Shown here in pieces: positions 1 through 9,525 of a stretch of DNA of 64,000 bases. The stretch covers positions 1,488,001-1,552,000 of the forward strand of contig NZ_JABFCS010000001.1 of NCBI RefSeq assembly GCF_013087525.1, read 5' to 3'. Numbering within the stretch: position 1 is the first letter of the stretch; each line of letters starts with the position of its first letter. The position numbers were made by a program, and so were the translations under genes. This DNA comes from Ramlibacter montanisoli (GTDB taxonomy: Bacteria > Pseudomonadota > Gammaproteobacteria > Burkholderiales > Burkholderiaceae_C). The notes beneath the pieces were generated by a model. That model had not been told where the DNA came from. It did no database searches and saw only the letters and a program-made list of their open reading frames with translations.

Positions 1-675
1 CTTGATCTTGGCGATGTAGGGCGCGAAGTCCTTCACCTGGCCCAGCGGATGCAGGTCCTCGCCGGCGATCTTGACGTCGGGGCGCTTGCGCGCCATGGCG
101 TCCTTGAAGTACTTGGCGACCTGGTGGCCGTGCGCGTAGTTCTGGTTGATCAGGTACACGCTCTTGATCTTGGCCTGGTCCTTCATGAAGGAGGTCAGCG
201 CCTCCATCTTCATGGAGGTGTCCGCGTCCAGGCGGAAGTGCCAGAAGTCGCACTTCTCGTTGGTGAGCGAGGGGTCCACCGCGGCGTAATTCAGGTAGAC
301 GATCTCCTTGCCGGGGTTGCGCTCGTTGTGCTTGGCAACGGCGTCCAGGATGGCGGCGGCGGCGCCCGAGCCGTTGCCCTGGGTGACGTAGCGGAAGCCC
401 TGGTCGATGGCGGCCTTGAGCGTGTTCAGGCTTTCCTGCGGCGAACCCTTGTTGTCGAAGCCCACCACCTCGAACTTCACGCCCGCGGGGTTCTTGCCCG
501 AGAGGCGCTCGGCGGCGAACTGCCAGCTCTTGAGCTGGTTCTGGCCGACGTTGGCGAAGGGCCCGGACAGCGGGTCCATGAACGCGATCTTGACGGTCTC
601 GCCCTTCTGCGCGAAAGCGGCGCCGGCAGCGGAAACGATCGCGGCGGCGGCGACGATCTTGAGCGTGGTCCTCAT
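1..675 (-). CDS. Branched-chain amino acid-type ABC transporter substrate-binding protein, 3' part cut off by window edge
   Basis: Periplasmic binding protein of the LivK/Leu-Ile-Val-binding family, the extracellular receptor of a high-affinity ABC importer for amino acids or related small acids. The 225 codons present begin with a signal peptide (MRTTLKIVAAAAIVSAAG..AFAQ) and continue with the family's typical opening (KIAFMDPLSGPFANVGQNQ) and a ligand-lobe segment (YVTQGNGSGAAAAILDAV). An AGGAG ribosome site lies 7 to 8 bases before the ATG at 675. The rest of the protein (about 170 residues in this family) lies beyond position 1, as would any permease and ATPase genes. The substrate cannot be told from sequence; many Burkholderiales carry dozens of such receptors for aromatic or organic acids. 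The family call is firm. Confidence 0.9.
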   Translation of the reverse strand, partial: MRTTLKIVAAAAIVSAAGAAFAQKGETVKIAFMDPLSGPFANVGQNQLKSWQFAAERLSGKNPAGVKFEVVGFDNKGSPQESLNTLKAAIDQGFRYVTQGNGSGAAAAILDAVAKHNERNPGKEIVYLNYAAVDPSLTNEKCDFWHFRLDADTSMKMEALTSFMKDQAKIKSVYLINQNYAHGHQVAKYFKDAMARKRPDVKIAGEDLHPLGQVKDFAPYIAKIK

Positions 676-799
676 GGGCAGGTCTCCTGGGTTGGTGTGC
701 AACGACAAATCGCAGGGTACAAGTATTTGTGCGGTGCAGCGGTCAGGGATTGCCCCTAAAGGCCTCATCGGCTTATCGCGCAGGTGACACGGCCCCTTC

Positions 800-828
800 G
801 TCATCCCCGCGCAGCCGGGACCCAAAGC
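800..828 (+). repeat. GTCATCCCCGCG-type interspersed repeat, single copy
   Basis: A 29-base unit beginning GTCATCCCCGCGCAGCCGGG and ending ACCCAAAGC. It is closely related to the arms of the inverted pairs at 10621-10725 and 29603-29686. It sits just beyond the stop codon of the acyl-CoA ligase gene. It resembles the dRS3-like short repeats scattered through many proteobacterial genomes. The rest of the 676-829 gap holds nothing else that I can support. Confidence 0.75.
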
Positions 829-829
829 G

Positions 830-2473
830 TCAGGCCGAAGGCAGCTTGTAATCCTTCAACTGCTCCCGCAGCCGCGTCTTGAGCATCTTGCCCGTCGCGC
901 CGAGCGGGATGCTCTCGACGAACACCACGTCGTCCGGGACCTGCCACTTGGCGATCTTGCCTTCGTAGAACTTCAGCAACTCCTCGCGCGTGACCTGCGC
1001 GCCCGGCTTCTTCACCACCGCCACGATCGGGCGCTCGTCCCACTTGGGGTGGCGCATGCCGACGCAGGCGGCCATCTGGATGGCGGGGTGCGCCATCGCG
1101 ATGTTCTCGATGTCGATCGAGGAGATCCACTCGCCGCCGGACTTGATCACGTCCTTGCTGCGGTCGGTGATCTGCATGTAGCCGTCGGCGTCGATGGTGG
1201 CGACGTCGCCGGTCGGGAACCAGCCCACGCCGTGGGCGTCCTTCACCAGCGGGTCGCCGCCCTCGCCCTTGAAGTACTCGCGCACCACCCACGGGCCCTT
1301 GACGTACAGGTCGCCGAAGGTCTTGCCGTCCCAGGGCAGTTCCTCGCCCTTGTCGCCGACGATCTTCATGTCGACGCCGTAGATCGCGCGGCCCTGCTTC
1401 ATGCGGATCTTCATCTGCTCCTCGGGCGCCATCGTGCGGTGCTTGTTCTTCAGCGTGCACAGCGTGCCCAGCGGGCTCATCTCGGTCATGCCCCACGCAT
1501 GCAGCACCTCGACGCCGTATTCCTCGCGGAAGGCATCGATCATCGCCGGCGGGCAGGCGGAGCCGCCGATCACCGTGCGCTGCAGGGAGGAGAAGCGCAG
1601 CCCACCGGGCTTCATGTGGCCCAGGAGCATCTGCCACACCGTCGGCACGCCGGCGGCATAGGTGACCTGCTCCGCCTCGATCAGTTCATAGATCGACTTG
1701 CCGTCCATGGCCCCACCCGGGAACACCAGCTTGCAGCCGGTCAGCGCCGCCGAATACGGGATGCCCCAGGCGTTGACGTGGAACATGGGCACCACCGGCA
1801 GCACGGCGTCGCGCGCCGACAGGCCCATCACGTCCGGCAGCGCCGCCGCATAGGCGTGCAGCGTCGTCGAGCGGTGGCTGTACAGGGCCGCCTTCGGGTG
1901 CCCCGTGGTGCCGCTCGTGTAGCACATGCTGGAGGCGGAGTTCTCGTCGAAGCTGGGCCAGTGGTAGCTGGCAGGCTGGCCGGCGATCCACTCCTCGTAG
2001 GCCACGAGGTTCGGGATGCCGGTGTCCCTGGGCAGCTTGTCGCCGTCGCACAGCGCCACGTACTGCTTGATGGTGGGGCACTTCGCATGGACGGCCTGCA
2101 CCAGCGGCAGGAAGCTCATGTCGAAGCACAGGACCCGGTCCTCCGCATGGTTGGCGATCCAGGCGATCTGGTCGGGGTGCAGGCGCGGGTTGATGGTGTG
2201 CAGCACGCGGCCGGAACCGCTGACGCCGAAGTACAGCTCGAGGTGGCGGTAGCCGTTCCAGGCGAGCGTGGCCACCCGGTCCGAGAACAGCAGCTGCATG
2301 CCGTCGAGCGCGTTGGCCACCTGGCGCGCGCGCCGGGCGACGTCGCGCCACTGGTAGCGGTGGATGTCGCCCTCGACGCGCCGCGACACGATCTCGCCGT
2401 CGCCGTGGTGGCGCTCGGCATGCTCGATCAGTCCAGAAATGAGCAGCGGTTGGTTCTGCATCAGGCCCAGCAT
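830..2473 (-). CDS. AMP-dependent fatty acid-CoA ligase (acyl-CoA synthetase)
   Basis: 547-residue member of the acyl-adenylate-forming superfamily. It activates a carboxylic acid with ATP to the acyl-AMP and then to the CoA thioester. All core motifs are present: the P-loop-like [17 protein letters not shown] near residue 185, the adenine-binding WGMTEMSP near 330, the hinge region [19 protein letters not shown] near 415-440, and the C-terminal ATGKMLK with the catalytic lysine. Length and layout match the medium/long-chain group that includes FadD13 and the methylthiopropionyl-CoA ligase DmdB. The start at 2473 follows GAGGAG by a few bases; a second Met four codons in is possible. It reads away from the signalling operon and 40 bases separate the two. 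The chain length of the substrate is not predictable. It may be a functional companion of the acyl-transferring signalling operon upstream, but that is only proximity. Confidence 0.92.
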   Translation of the reverse strand: MLGLMQNQPLLISGLIEHAERHHGDGEIVSRRVEGDIHRYQWRDVARRARQVANALDGMQLLFSDRVATLAWNGYRHLELYFGVSGSGRVLHTINPRLHPDQIAWIANHAEDRVLCFDMSFLPLVQAVHAKCPTIKQYVALCDGDKLPRDTGIPNLVAYEEWIAGQPASYHWPSFDENSASSMCYTSGTTGHPKAALYSHRSTTLHAYAAALPDVMGLSARDAVLPVVPMFHVNAWGIPYSAALTGCKLVFPGGAMDGKSIYELIEAEQVTYAAGVPTVWQMLLGHMKPGGLRFSSLQRTVIGGSACPPAMIDAFREEYGVEVLHAWGMTEMSPLGTLCTLKNKHRTMAPEEQMKIRMKQGRAIYGVDMKIVGDKGEELPWDGKTFGDLYVKGPWVVREYFKGEGGDPLVKDAHGVGWFPTGDVATIDADGYMQITDRSKDVIKSGGEWISSIDIENIAMAHPAIQMAACVGMRHPKWDERPIVAVVKKPGAQVTREELLKFYEGKIAKWQVPDDVVFVESIPLGATGKMLKTRLREQLKDYKLPSA

Positions 2474-2534
2474 CTAGTTCTCCTCGGAAATGCAAAAAGG
2501 TCCGGGGCCGAATGCTAAACCGTTGCGCTGACGT

Positions 2535-3705
2535 TCAGGCGGAGGAGGACCCCATCGGCTGGAAGAAGAGTGTCACCATCGTGCCTTCGCCGACCGTGGA
2601 ATGCACCTCGATCGCCCCGCCGATCGCCTGCATCACCCGCTGGCAGAACATCAGGCCCATGCCGCTGCCGCCCGCGCCGGCGCGGGTGGTCACCGGTTCC
2701 CGGGTCAGCTTGGCCAGCACCTCCGGCGGGATGCCCGGGCCGTTGTCGCGCACGCGGATCCAGGCGCGGCGGCCGGCGGGCGCGTCGGGCGCGGAGTCCA
2801 CCTCGAGCCAGAGCCGCGCCTGCGGCTGCCCGCGCAGCGCGATCAGCGCGTTCTTGGCCAGCGTGCACAGCACCAGGTACAGCAGGTCGCGCCGGCCCGG
2901 CAGGCGGAAGTCGTGCCGCACGTCGAGCGTGACGCAGGAGCGTTCGTTCCCGTCGAAGGGAAATTCGTCCAGCAGCGCGCCGACCAGGACTGCTCGCGGT
3001 GATCGACTGCGGCACCGCGTCCGGATAGGCATCACGGGCGGACTGCACGAAGGTGGACACCAGGGACTGGCAGTACAGCGCGCGGCGCTCGGCACGCTCC
3101 AGCGCCGTCACCAGCTCGCCGGGGTGCGCCTCGCTGAAGCGCGCCACGCCCGCGGGTTCGTCCGGCGCCGGCGGGATGTAGCGCGCCGCGACCGTGCCGA
3201 CGTAGCCGCGCACGGTGGCCAGCGGCGTGTTGAGTTCGTGCGCGAGGAAGCCCAGCGCCTCGCGCAGCGCCGCCACCCGGCCTTCGTTGACCACGCGCTC
3301 CAGAGCCTGCGTGCGGTACAGGGCCACGGCCTCGCGCAGCGCCTCGCGCGTCGCCTCGCCATCCAGCGGCTTCTCCAGGATGCGCAGCACCTTGCCCTGG
3401 TTGACGGCGGCGATCGCCACGTCCTTCTCGGCATAGGCGGTGGCCAGCAGGCGGATCACGTGGCGGAAGTCGCGCTGCACCGCGCGCAGCTTCATGCCGT
3501 CGCGCTCGGGCATGCGGTAGTCGGTGACCAGCACGCCGAACTCCGAGCTGCGCTCGCCCAGGATGGACAGCGCCTCGTCGGCGCCGCCGGCGGTCACCAC
3601 GCGGAATTCGTCGCCGAACTCGCGGGCGAACCACTTGCGGGAATTCGGCTCGTCGTCGACGAAGAGGACCGACGGGGCCTCGCCGGATAGATCGGGAACC
3701 TGCAT
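2535..3705 (-). CDS. Response regulator with C-terminal histidine kinase module (PhcQ/PhcR architecture); frameshifted near 2990-3005
   Basis: Corrected length about 390 residues. The N-terminus is a receiver domain with the acidic pair DD at 17-18, phosphoacceptor D62 in TDYRMP, and a lysine in EKPLD near 112. It is followed by a HisKA-like helix with FLAHELNTPLA (H156) and an ATPase domain with an N-box (LAKNALIAL), a G1 box (DNGPGIP) and a G2 box (GGSGMGLMFCQRVM). A receiver in front of a kinase core with no DNA-binding or membrane part is the layout of Ralstonia PhcQ and PhcR, which act beside the membrane kinase PhcS in quorum sensing. The second half is in another reading frame. Dropping one base near 2995 (or adding two) restores ITASS-LVGALLDEFPF continuity. 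The receiver seems one residue short at DGMKLRAV. The gene starts 7 bases after the hybrid kinase stop, so the two are co-transcribed. Confidence 0.85.
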
Positions 3706-3712
3706 CGGGACT

Positions 3713-6229
3713 TCAGCTGGCGTCGGAACGTGTCTCCGTCGCGCAGTATGCCCTGAGCGCCTGCTCCGTCCGCGTCGCCAGGTCCTGCAGGTTCGGCAGC
3801 CAGGTGCTGCCGGTCGGCCATTCGCCCTGCTCCAGCAGCGGCACGTAGAGCTTGCGCACCTGCTGGTACAGCGCCTGGGCGCCGGCCTCTCCGCTCATTC
3901 CGAGCAGCGAATGCAGCGCGTCGATGCTGCCCTGCACGTCGGCGTTGTCCACGGCCTCGCGCAGGGTGTCGACCAGCCGCGCCATCTCGGGCACGTAGTC
4001 GTTCAGCAGCTCGTCCAGCATGCCCAGGCGCCGGTAGCTTTCCAGGCGCTGCACGTTGAGCAGCCCTTCCTGCGCCGCCGCCGGCTGCGGCTCGCGCGAC
4101 CTGGCCGGCTCGGGCCCCGGGGTCATGCCGATGCCGCCGGAGATCAGGCGGGTGAGCGTGTCGTACAGCACGAGGGCATCGACCGGCTTGACCAGGAAGC
4201 CGTTCATGCCCGCCGCGGTGGCGGCCGCGACCGCCGGCTCGTCCGAGCGGGCGGTGAGCGCCACGATCGGCACGCCCGACCAGGGCTCGTGCGCGCCGCG
4301 GATGGCGCGCGCCGTCTCCAGGCCGTCCATGCCGGGCATGTGCAGGTCCACGATCACGGCGTGGATGCCTTCCTGCGAGTGCAGCTGCTCCAGCACCGCG
4401 GCGCCATGCTCCACCTCGATGACGATGGCGGCCGCGTTGCGCAGGTAGGCCGCGATGGCCTTGCGGTTGAAGGCGCTGTCGTCGGCCACGAGGATGCGGC
4501 GCCCGGCCAGCCGGCCGGCGACGTTGCCCGCCTGGCTGCCGGGCTGCTGCACCACGTGCTGCAGCGCCGCCAGCAGCGGCAGCTGCGCGCAGGGCTTGCT
4601 GACGAAGCCGTCCATGCCGCACTTCAGTGCCTTCGCGCGCGCCAGGTGGGCCGGCTCGCTGGTGTAGGCGACGATGTGCACGTTGCGGTTCGGGCTCCTG
4701 GCGGCGCGGATCTTCTCCGCCACCGCGTAGCCGTCCAGGCCCGGCATGTGCAGGTCCAGCAGCACGATGTCGTACTTGCGGCTGCCCAGGAGCCTGAGCG
4801 CGCTCTGCCCGTCCGCCGCCTCGTCGAGTTCGGTCGTCAGGGCCAGCGGCCCCAGCTTCTGCCGGGTCGCCACGCGCTGCACGGCGTCGTCTTCCACGAT
4901 CAGCAGCCGCTTGCCCGCAAGCACGGTGCGCGCCTGCGCGATCGCGTCCAGGCGGTGCCGCTCGCTTTCCTCGGCGCTGATGGCCGGGAACTTCATGCGG
5001 AACTCGGTGAATTCGCCCTGCAGCGAATCGCACTCGATGCCGCCGCCGAAGGCGCGCATCACGCGCTGGCAGTAGGACAGGCCCAGCCCCGTGCCGCCCG
5101 ACTTGGCGACCGAGCGGAAGGGCTCGAACAGTCCCTTGAGCACGTCCGGCGCGATGCCGGGCCCCGAGTCGCGCACCCTGACCTGCTGGTCGCCCACGAA
5201 GATGGTCACCCGGGTCTGCGGGTAGGCCGGCACGTAGTACAGGGCGTTCTTGATCAGGTTGAACAGCAGGAACAGGAAGGCCGTCTCGTCACCGCGGAAG
5301 GTGAAGTCCTCCTGCACCTGCACGATGACCCGGTCGCGCGCCTCCTCGGTGTCGTAGCTGTATTCCTCCACCGCCTGCTGCACGACTTCCGCCGCGGACA
5401 GGTAGCGGAAGGCCGAGGCATCGAGCGGCCGGGCGCTCACCTCGTCCAGCGTCATGGAGATGACCTGCAGGCCGCGCTGCACGGCCTGCTCGCCGCGCGC
5501 GAGGTGGCGGTACAGCGCCTGCACCTGCTGCGCATCCAGCCTGGCGGACTCGCGCGAGGCGCCCGGCGCCGGCAGCACGCCCTGCATGCCTTCCAGGCTG
5601 TGCTTCAGCTGCGCGAGCGGATGCCGCATCTCGTGCGCGATCGAGCCGGCCAGCGCCTGCGTCGCCCGCAGCTTGCGTTCGGCGTCGATCTTGTCGGTGT
5701 TGGACTTGAACAAGTTGCCGCCGATCACCACCAGCGCGAACGCCGGCAGCTGCATCACCAGGTCCATGGGCAGGCGCGGGTCGGGCGTGCCCAGCACGTA
5801 GATCGCCGCCGCGATGCCCGTGCCGCTGGCCAGCATGACCAGCGTGTTGCGCCAGTCGGTGAGCAGCACCAGGAAACACAGGATGATGAAGGCGTTGGAG
5901 ATCGATGGCACGCCTCCGCCCCGCTGCAGCGCCACCAGCACGGTGAAACAGGGCAGGCAATAGAGCAGCGCGACGTACGAGTAGCGGATGTAGTAGGGCT
6001 TCAGCCGCTCCGGCCAGTGGTCCCGCAGGCCCATGAACACGAACAGCAGCACGGCCAGCACGCGGAAGGGGACGTCGTCCCACAGCGCGGGGTTGGGCCG
6101 CGTGAAGCGCAGGAAATAGAAGGCCACGTAGGTGATGGCCCCCACGTAGCCCATCGTCTTCAGCCGCGAAGGGCCGTAGGCGTGGTAGTCCTCGTAGTGC
6201 TGGAACAGCCGGCGCATCGCGTTCAGCAT
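3713..6229 (-). CDS. Membrane hybrid sensor histidine kinase, CqsS/PhcS/LqsS-like, with two receivers and an Hpt domain
   Basis: 838 residues. Residues 1-175 hold about six hydrophobic segments with the same look as Vibrio CqsS (a tyrosine-rich start, then ..GYVGAITYVAFYFLRF). The kinase follows: H-box SIAHEMRHPLAQLKHS (H199), N-box FNLIKNALYYV near 320, DSGPGIAPD, and GTGLGLSYCQRVM near 390. Two receivers come next (VEDD near 450 with DLHMPGLDGY near 495; VADDSAFNRK near 583 with DLHMPGMDGL near 630), and then a C-terminal Hpt domain with HSLLGMSGEAG near 775. CqsS senses the acyl ketone CAI-1 and PhcS senses hydroxy fatty acid methyl esters, so a hydrophobic small signal is plausible here. 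The ATG overlaps the stop of the upstream acyltransferase gene (ATGCTGA), which implies translational coupling. Reading frame is intact. Confidence 0.9.
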   Translation of the reverse strand: MLNAMRRLFQHYEDYHAYGPSRLKTMGYVGAITYVAFYFLRFTRPNPALWDDVPFRVLAVLLFVFMGLRDHWPERLKPYYIRYSYVALLYCLPCFTVLVALQRGGGVPSISNAFIILCFLVLLTDWRNTLVMLASGTGIAAAIYVLGTPDPRLPMDLVMQLPAFALVVIGGNLFKSNTDKIDAERKLRATQALAGSIAHEMRHPLAQLKHSLEGMQGVLPAPGASRESARLDAQQVQALYRHLARGEQAVQRGLQVISMTLDEVSARPLDASAFRYLSAAEVVQQAVEEYSYDTEEARDRVIVQVQEDFTFRGDETAFLFLLFNLIKNALYYVPAYPQTRVTIFVGDQQVRVRDSGPGIAPDVLKGLFEPFRSVAKSGGTGLGLSYCQRVMRAFGGGIECDSLQGEFTEFRMKFPAISAEESERHRLDAIAQARTVLAGKRLLIVEDDAVQRVATRQKLGPLALTTELDEAADGQSALRLLGSRKYDIVLLDLHMPGLDGYAVAEKIRAARSPNRNVHIVAYTSEPAHLARAKALKCGMDGFVSKPCAQLPLLAALQHVVQQPGSQAGNVAGRLAGRRILVADDSAFNRKAIAAYLRNAAAIVIEVEHGAAVLEQLHSQEGIHAVIVDLHMPGMDGLETARAIRGAHEPWSGVPIVALTARSDEPAVAAATAAGMNGFLVKPVDALVLYDTLTRLISGGIGMTPGPEPARSREPQPAAAQEGLLNVQRLESYRRLGMLDELLNDYVPEMARLVDTLREAVDNADVQGSIDALHSLLGMSGEAGAQALYQQVRKLYVPLLEQGEWPTGSTWLPNLQDLATRTEQALRAYCATETRSDAS

Positions 6230-6938
6230 GGCACGGCTCCCGCGGCTTCCCGCAATGCGAGGATGTCCTCGGCCTGCTCCCTCTCGGCGGCGCTGCCCGC
6301 CAGCGCGCGCAGCACGTCGGGCACGGTGCCGTGGATCAGGTGGTAGGAGCCCTCGCCGTCGCTGCTCGCGTCCTTGACCAGCACGTTGAAGCCGAAGCGG
6401 CGGTACAGCCGGCTCAGCAGGGGGTGCAGGAGGCGAACAGGTTTTCTACGTTGGTGTTTTCTATGAGGTGCACCAGGGTGAGGAACAGGCAGCGCTTGAG
6501 CGATTCGGGGCCGCTGCGATAGCGCTCGGCGAGCACCAGGCGGCCCACCTCCCAGCTCTCATCGCGCAGTTCCCAGGGAATGCGGTGGCGCTCCAGCAGT
6601 TTTTCGCAAGGCGCCACGCCTTCGGTCATCGGAACGAGGCGGATCGTGCCGATCGCTTCGCCGAAACGCAGGAACGCACCGACGAGGCCGATTTCATCTT
6701 TTTTTTCGCGCGCGGCAAAGCCAGCGTCCGCCTGGACGGCGGCGGGCAGGCGGATCTCGTCGCGCAGGTGGAGGATGCGGGCGATTTCGTGCGCGCCGCG
6801 CAGGCGCAGGAAACCGACTTCGCGCGGCTGCAGTTCGGTCTTCGCCGGCGGCGGCTCGTAGGAAAGATCATCGAACAGCGCCATGGGCGGCATCGCCGCC
6901 AGCGCGAAGGACTGCTCCAGGCCCGAGAAATCGCTCAT
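6223..6938 (-). CDS. LuxI/FeeM-like N-acyltransferase (GNAT fold), candidate signal synthase; frameshifted at about 6421
   Basis: Corrected length 238 residues. It resembles the GNAT-type N-acyl amino acid synthase (FeeM) and LuxI autoinducer-synthase superfamily. Visible matches to LuxI landmarks are an N-terminal helix with LHLRDEIRLP near 57-64, GTIRLVPM at 97-104 (LuxI GxxRLLPT), WEVGRLVL at 129-136 giving the conserved E130 and R133 (LuxI ExxR), and a C-terminal LLSRLYRRFGF. One C is missing from a C run near 6421; restoring it replaces a premature stop with a continuation of 60-odd residues that ends in the ATGCTGA overlap with the hybrid kinase. GGGGAGGAG lies just before the ATG at 6938. 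Such enzymes use acyl-ACP or acyl-CoA to acylate an amine. The acceptor is unknown, and an ordinary membrane-lipid or exosortase-associated acyltransferase cannot be excluded. Confidence 0.78.
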
Positions 6939-7061
6939 TCGTCTCCTCCCCGTCTTTGAGTTAAAGCTCTGCGGGATGATTATGGAATGTCCCCCCGCAC
7001 CAGAACAGTAAGCCATTCCCCTAAGCCCACCCGGTATTGGAGGCGCGGCGGACAATGGGGC
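6939..7061. promoter_or_regulatory. Divergent intergenic region between the signalling operon and selO
   Basis: These 123 bases must hold the leftward promoter of the acyltransferase-kinase operon and the rightward promoter of selO. On the minus strand a CATAAT hexamer (6979-6984) lies about 41 bases before the ATG at 6938 and could be a -10 box, but no good -35 partner is visible. No clear inverted repeat or operator stands out. Confidence 0.35.
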
Positions 7062-8551
7062 ATGGACCAAGCCACCGCAGAGGCCGCAGCAGCCCTGGAA
7101 CTCGGGCCCGCGTGGCGACATGGCTTCGCCGCGCTGGGACCTTCGTTCTACACAGAGCTTCGCCCGACGCCGCTGCCGGGCGCGCACCTGGTGTCGCTCA
7201 ACGGACAGCTGGCGTCCGAGCTGGGCCTCGATCCCTCGGTGCTGGCCGGCGAGTCCGGTGTCGAAGCCTTCACCGGCAACCTGCCGCTGGCGGGCAGCCG
7301 GCCGCTGGCCTCGGTGTACAGCGGCCACCAGTTCGGGGTGTGGGCAGGCCAGCTGGGCGACGGGCGCGCGATCCTGCTGGGGGCATCGAAACGCCGGCCG
7401 GCCTGCAGGAGCTGCAGCTCAAGGGCGCTGGCCGCACGCCCTACTCCCGCATGGGCGACGGCCGCGCGGTGCTGCGTTCCAGCATCCGCGAATACCTCTG
7501 CTCCGAAGCGATCCGGGGCCTGGGCATCCCGACCACCCGCGCGCTGATGGTGACCGGCTCGCCGCAGCCGGTGCGGCGCGAGGAAGTCGAGACCGCCGCC
7601 GTGGTGACGCGGGTGGCCCCCAGCTTCGTGCGCTTCGGGCATTTCGAGCATTTCTCGGCCCGCGGCCAGCACGGGGAGCTGCGCGAGCTGGCCGACTACG
7701 TCCTGGACACCTTCTACCCGGAGTGCCGTGGCGGGGAGCGGCTGGCGGGCAACCCCTACGCCGCCTTGCTGGAAAGGGTCAGCGAGCGCACGGCGGCGAT
7801 GGTGGCGCAATGGCAGGCCGTGGGCTTTTGCCATGGCGTGATGAACACGGACAACATGAGCATCCTGGGCCTGACCATCGACTACGGCCCCTTCCAGTTC
7901 CTGGATGCCTTCATCCCCAACCACGTCTGCAACCACAGCGACGAGACCGGCCGCTATGCGTACAACCGGCAGCCCAACGTCGCCTACTGGAACCTGTTCT
8001 GCCTGGGCCAGGCCCTGCTGCCGCTGATCGGCGACCAGGACGTCGCGCTGGCCGCGCTGGAGTCGTACAAGACCGTGTTCCCGCGCGAGCTCGAAGGGCG
8101 CATGCGCGAGAAGCTGGGACTGGAGGGCGAGCAAGCCGGCGACCGCGAACTGGTGGAAGGCATCCTCAAGCTGCTGAGCGCCGACCGCGTCGATTACCCG
8201 ATCTTCTGGCGGCGCCTGTCGCGCTGCGTGGCCGGCGGCGACCCGGCCGAGGTGCGCGACCTGTTCCTCGACCGGCCCGGCTTCGACGGCTGGTTCGCAC
8301 AGTACGAAGCGCGGCTGCCGCACGACCGCGCCGCCGCCGGCGGGCGCATGCTGGCAGCCAACCCGAAATACGTGCTGCGCAACCACCTGTGCGAACTGGC
8401 CATCCGGCAGGCGAAACTCGGGGACTTCTCCCAGGTCGAAGCGCTGCTGGGCCTGGTCCAGGCGCCGTACGACGAGCACCCGGCGCACGAGGACATGGCC
8501 GGCTTCCCGCCCGACTGGGCTTCCCACATCGAGATCAGCTGCTCTTCATGA
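7062..8551 (+). CDS. selO: Protein adenylyltransferase SelO (YdiU/UPF0061); one missing G at about 7385
   Basis: Corrected length about 496 residues, the normal size. SelO is a pseudokinase-fold enzyme that transfers AMP from ATP to hydroxyl side chains of proteins and is linked to oxidative-stress responses. Family landmarks seen are [67 protein letters not shown] and the C-terminal EISCSS, where Cys stands in for the selenocysteine of animal SelO. The run after CTGCTG has five Gs where six give the expected ..[13 protein letters not shown]. The ATG at 7062 is preferred because the conserved part begins soon after. The stop overlaps the msrB start (ATGA). The linkage of selO to a methionine sulfoxide reductase gene is a recurring arrangement and fits a shared redox role. 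Confidence 0.95.
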
Positions 8552-8973
8552 AAGACGACTTCCCGATCCGCAAGACCGACGCCGAATGGAAGGCGCTGCT
8601 GGCCGACAAGGGCGCCGAACCCGGCGCCTACGAAGTCACGCGCCGTGCTTCCACCGAGCGGCCCTTCACCGGCAAGTACGAGCGGGTCTGGGCCGACGGC
8701 AGCTACCACTGCATCTGCTGCGGCTCGAAGCTGTTCGACTCCAACACCAAGTTCGACGCCGGCTGCGGCTGGCCCAGCTTCTCCGAGGCGCTGCCCGGCG
8801 CCATCCGCGCCTTCCGCGACACCAGCCACGGCATGGTCCGGATCGAGACGGTGTGTGCACAATGCGGGGCGCACCTGGGACACGTGTTCGAGGACGGCCC
8901 GGCACCGACCGGGTTGCGCTACTGCATGAACTCTGCCTCGCTGGACTTCCAGCCGGAAGACAAGAAAACCTGA
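8548..8973 (+). CDS. msrB: Peptide-methionine (R)-S-oxide reductase MsrB
   Basis: 141 residues, full length. It reduces the R epimer of methionine sulfoxide in proteins, with thioredoxin as the electron donor. The two CxxC zinc-binding pairs (CICC near 52 and CAQC near 98), the GCGWPSF loop, and the catalytic cysteine motif [11 protein letters not shown] near the C-terminus are all present. There is no signal peptide, so it is cytoplasmic. Its ATG overlaps the selO stop (ATGA), and its TGA overlaps the yciB start (TGATG). It is therefore translated as part of a five-gene run from selO to the parvulin gene at 9836. Confidence 0.97.
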   Translation: MKDDFPIRKTDAEWKALLADKGAEPGAYEVTRRASTERPFTGKYERVWADGSYHCICCGSKLFDSNTKFDAGCGWPSFSEALPGAIRAFRDTSHGMVRIETVCAQCGAHLGHVFEDGPAPTGLRYCMNSASLDFQPEDKKT

Positions 8974-9525
8974 TGAAACTGCTGCTCGACTTCTTCCCCA
9001 TCCTCCTGTTCTTCGCGGCCTTCAAGGTCTGGGGGATCTACGTCGCCACCGGCGTGGCGATCGTCGCCACCATCGCCCAGATCGCCTGGCTCAAGTATTC
9101 CAGCGGCAAGGTCGAGCCCATGCAATGGCTCAGCCTGGGGATCATCGTCGTCTTCGGCGGCGCGACCATCCTGGCCCACGACGAGACCTTCATCAAGTGG
9201 AAGCCGACCGTGCTGTACTGGCTGATGGGGGCGCGCTGGCCGTGGGCCTGCTGGTCTTCCGCAAGAACCTGCTGAAGTCGCTGATGGGCGCCCGCTGGAC
9301 CTGCCCGAGCCTGCCTGGCGGGCCATGAGCTGGAGCTGGATCGCCTTCTTCGCCGTGATGGGCGTGCTGAACCTGTGGGTGGCCTTCAATTTCGACACCA
9401 ACACCTGGGTCAACTTCAAGCTGTTCGGCGGGCTGGGCCTGATGGCCCTGTTCGTGGTGGCGCAGGCGCTCTACCTGGGGCGCTACGTGAAGGACACCAA
9501 GGAAGCGGGAGCGGGCGACTCATGA
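8973..9525 (+). CDS. yciB: Inner membrane septation protein YciB (IspZ/IspA family); two single-base deletions
   Basis: Corrected length about 184 residues, normal for the family. YciB is a multi-spanning inner-membrane protein that affects cell envelope synthesis and septation. The start [20 protein letters not shown], the conserved [12 protein letters not shown], and the closing [18 protein letters not shown] stretch are family hallmarks. The gene now lies in three frames. One G is missing from the run at about 9228-9232 (five present, six needed for LMGGALAVG), and one C is missing at about 9295 (giving LDLPEPAW when restored). Both lie in G/C runs and are likely sequencing errors. It overlaps msrB upstream and bolA downstream. 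Confidence 0.92.

Noticed and set aside
49..759. A 236-codon frame on the plus strand at the left edge
   Set aside because: It is the antisense of the LivK-like binding protein, which has a signal peptide, a ribosome site and clear family motifs.
8540..8551. Possible selenocysteine in SelO
   Set aside because: The C-terminal residue is encoded by TGC (Cys) and no in-frame TGA precedes the real stop.
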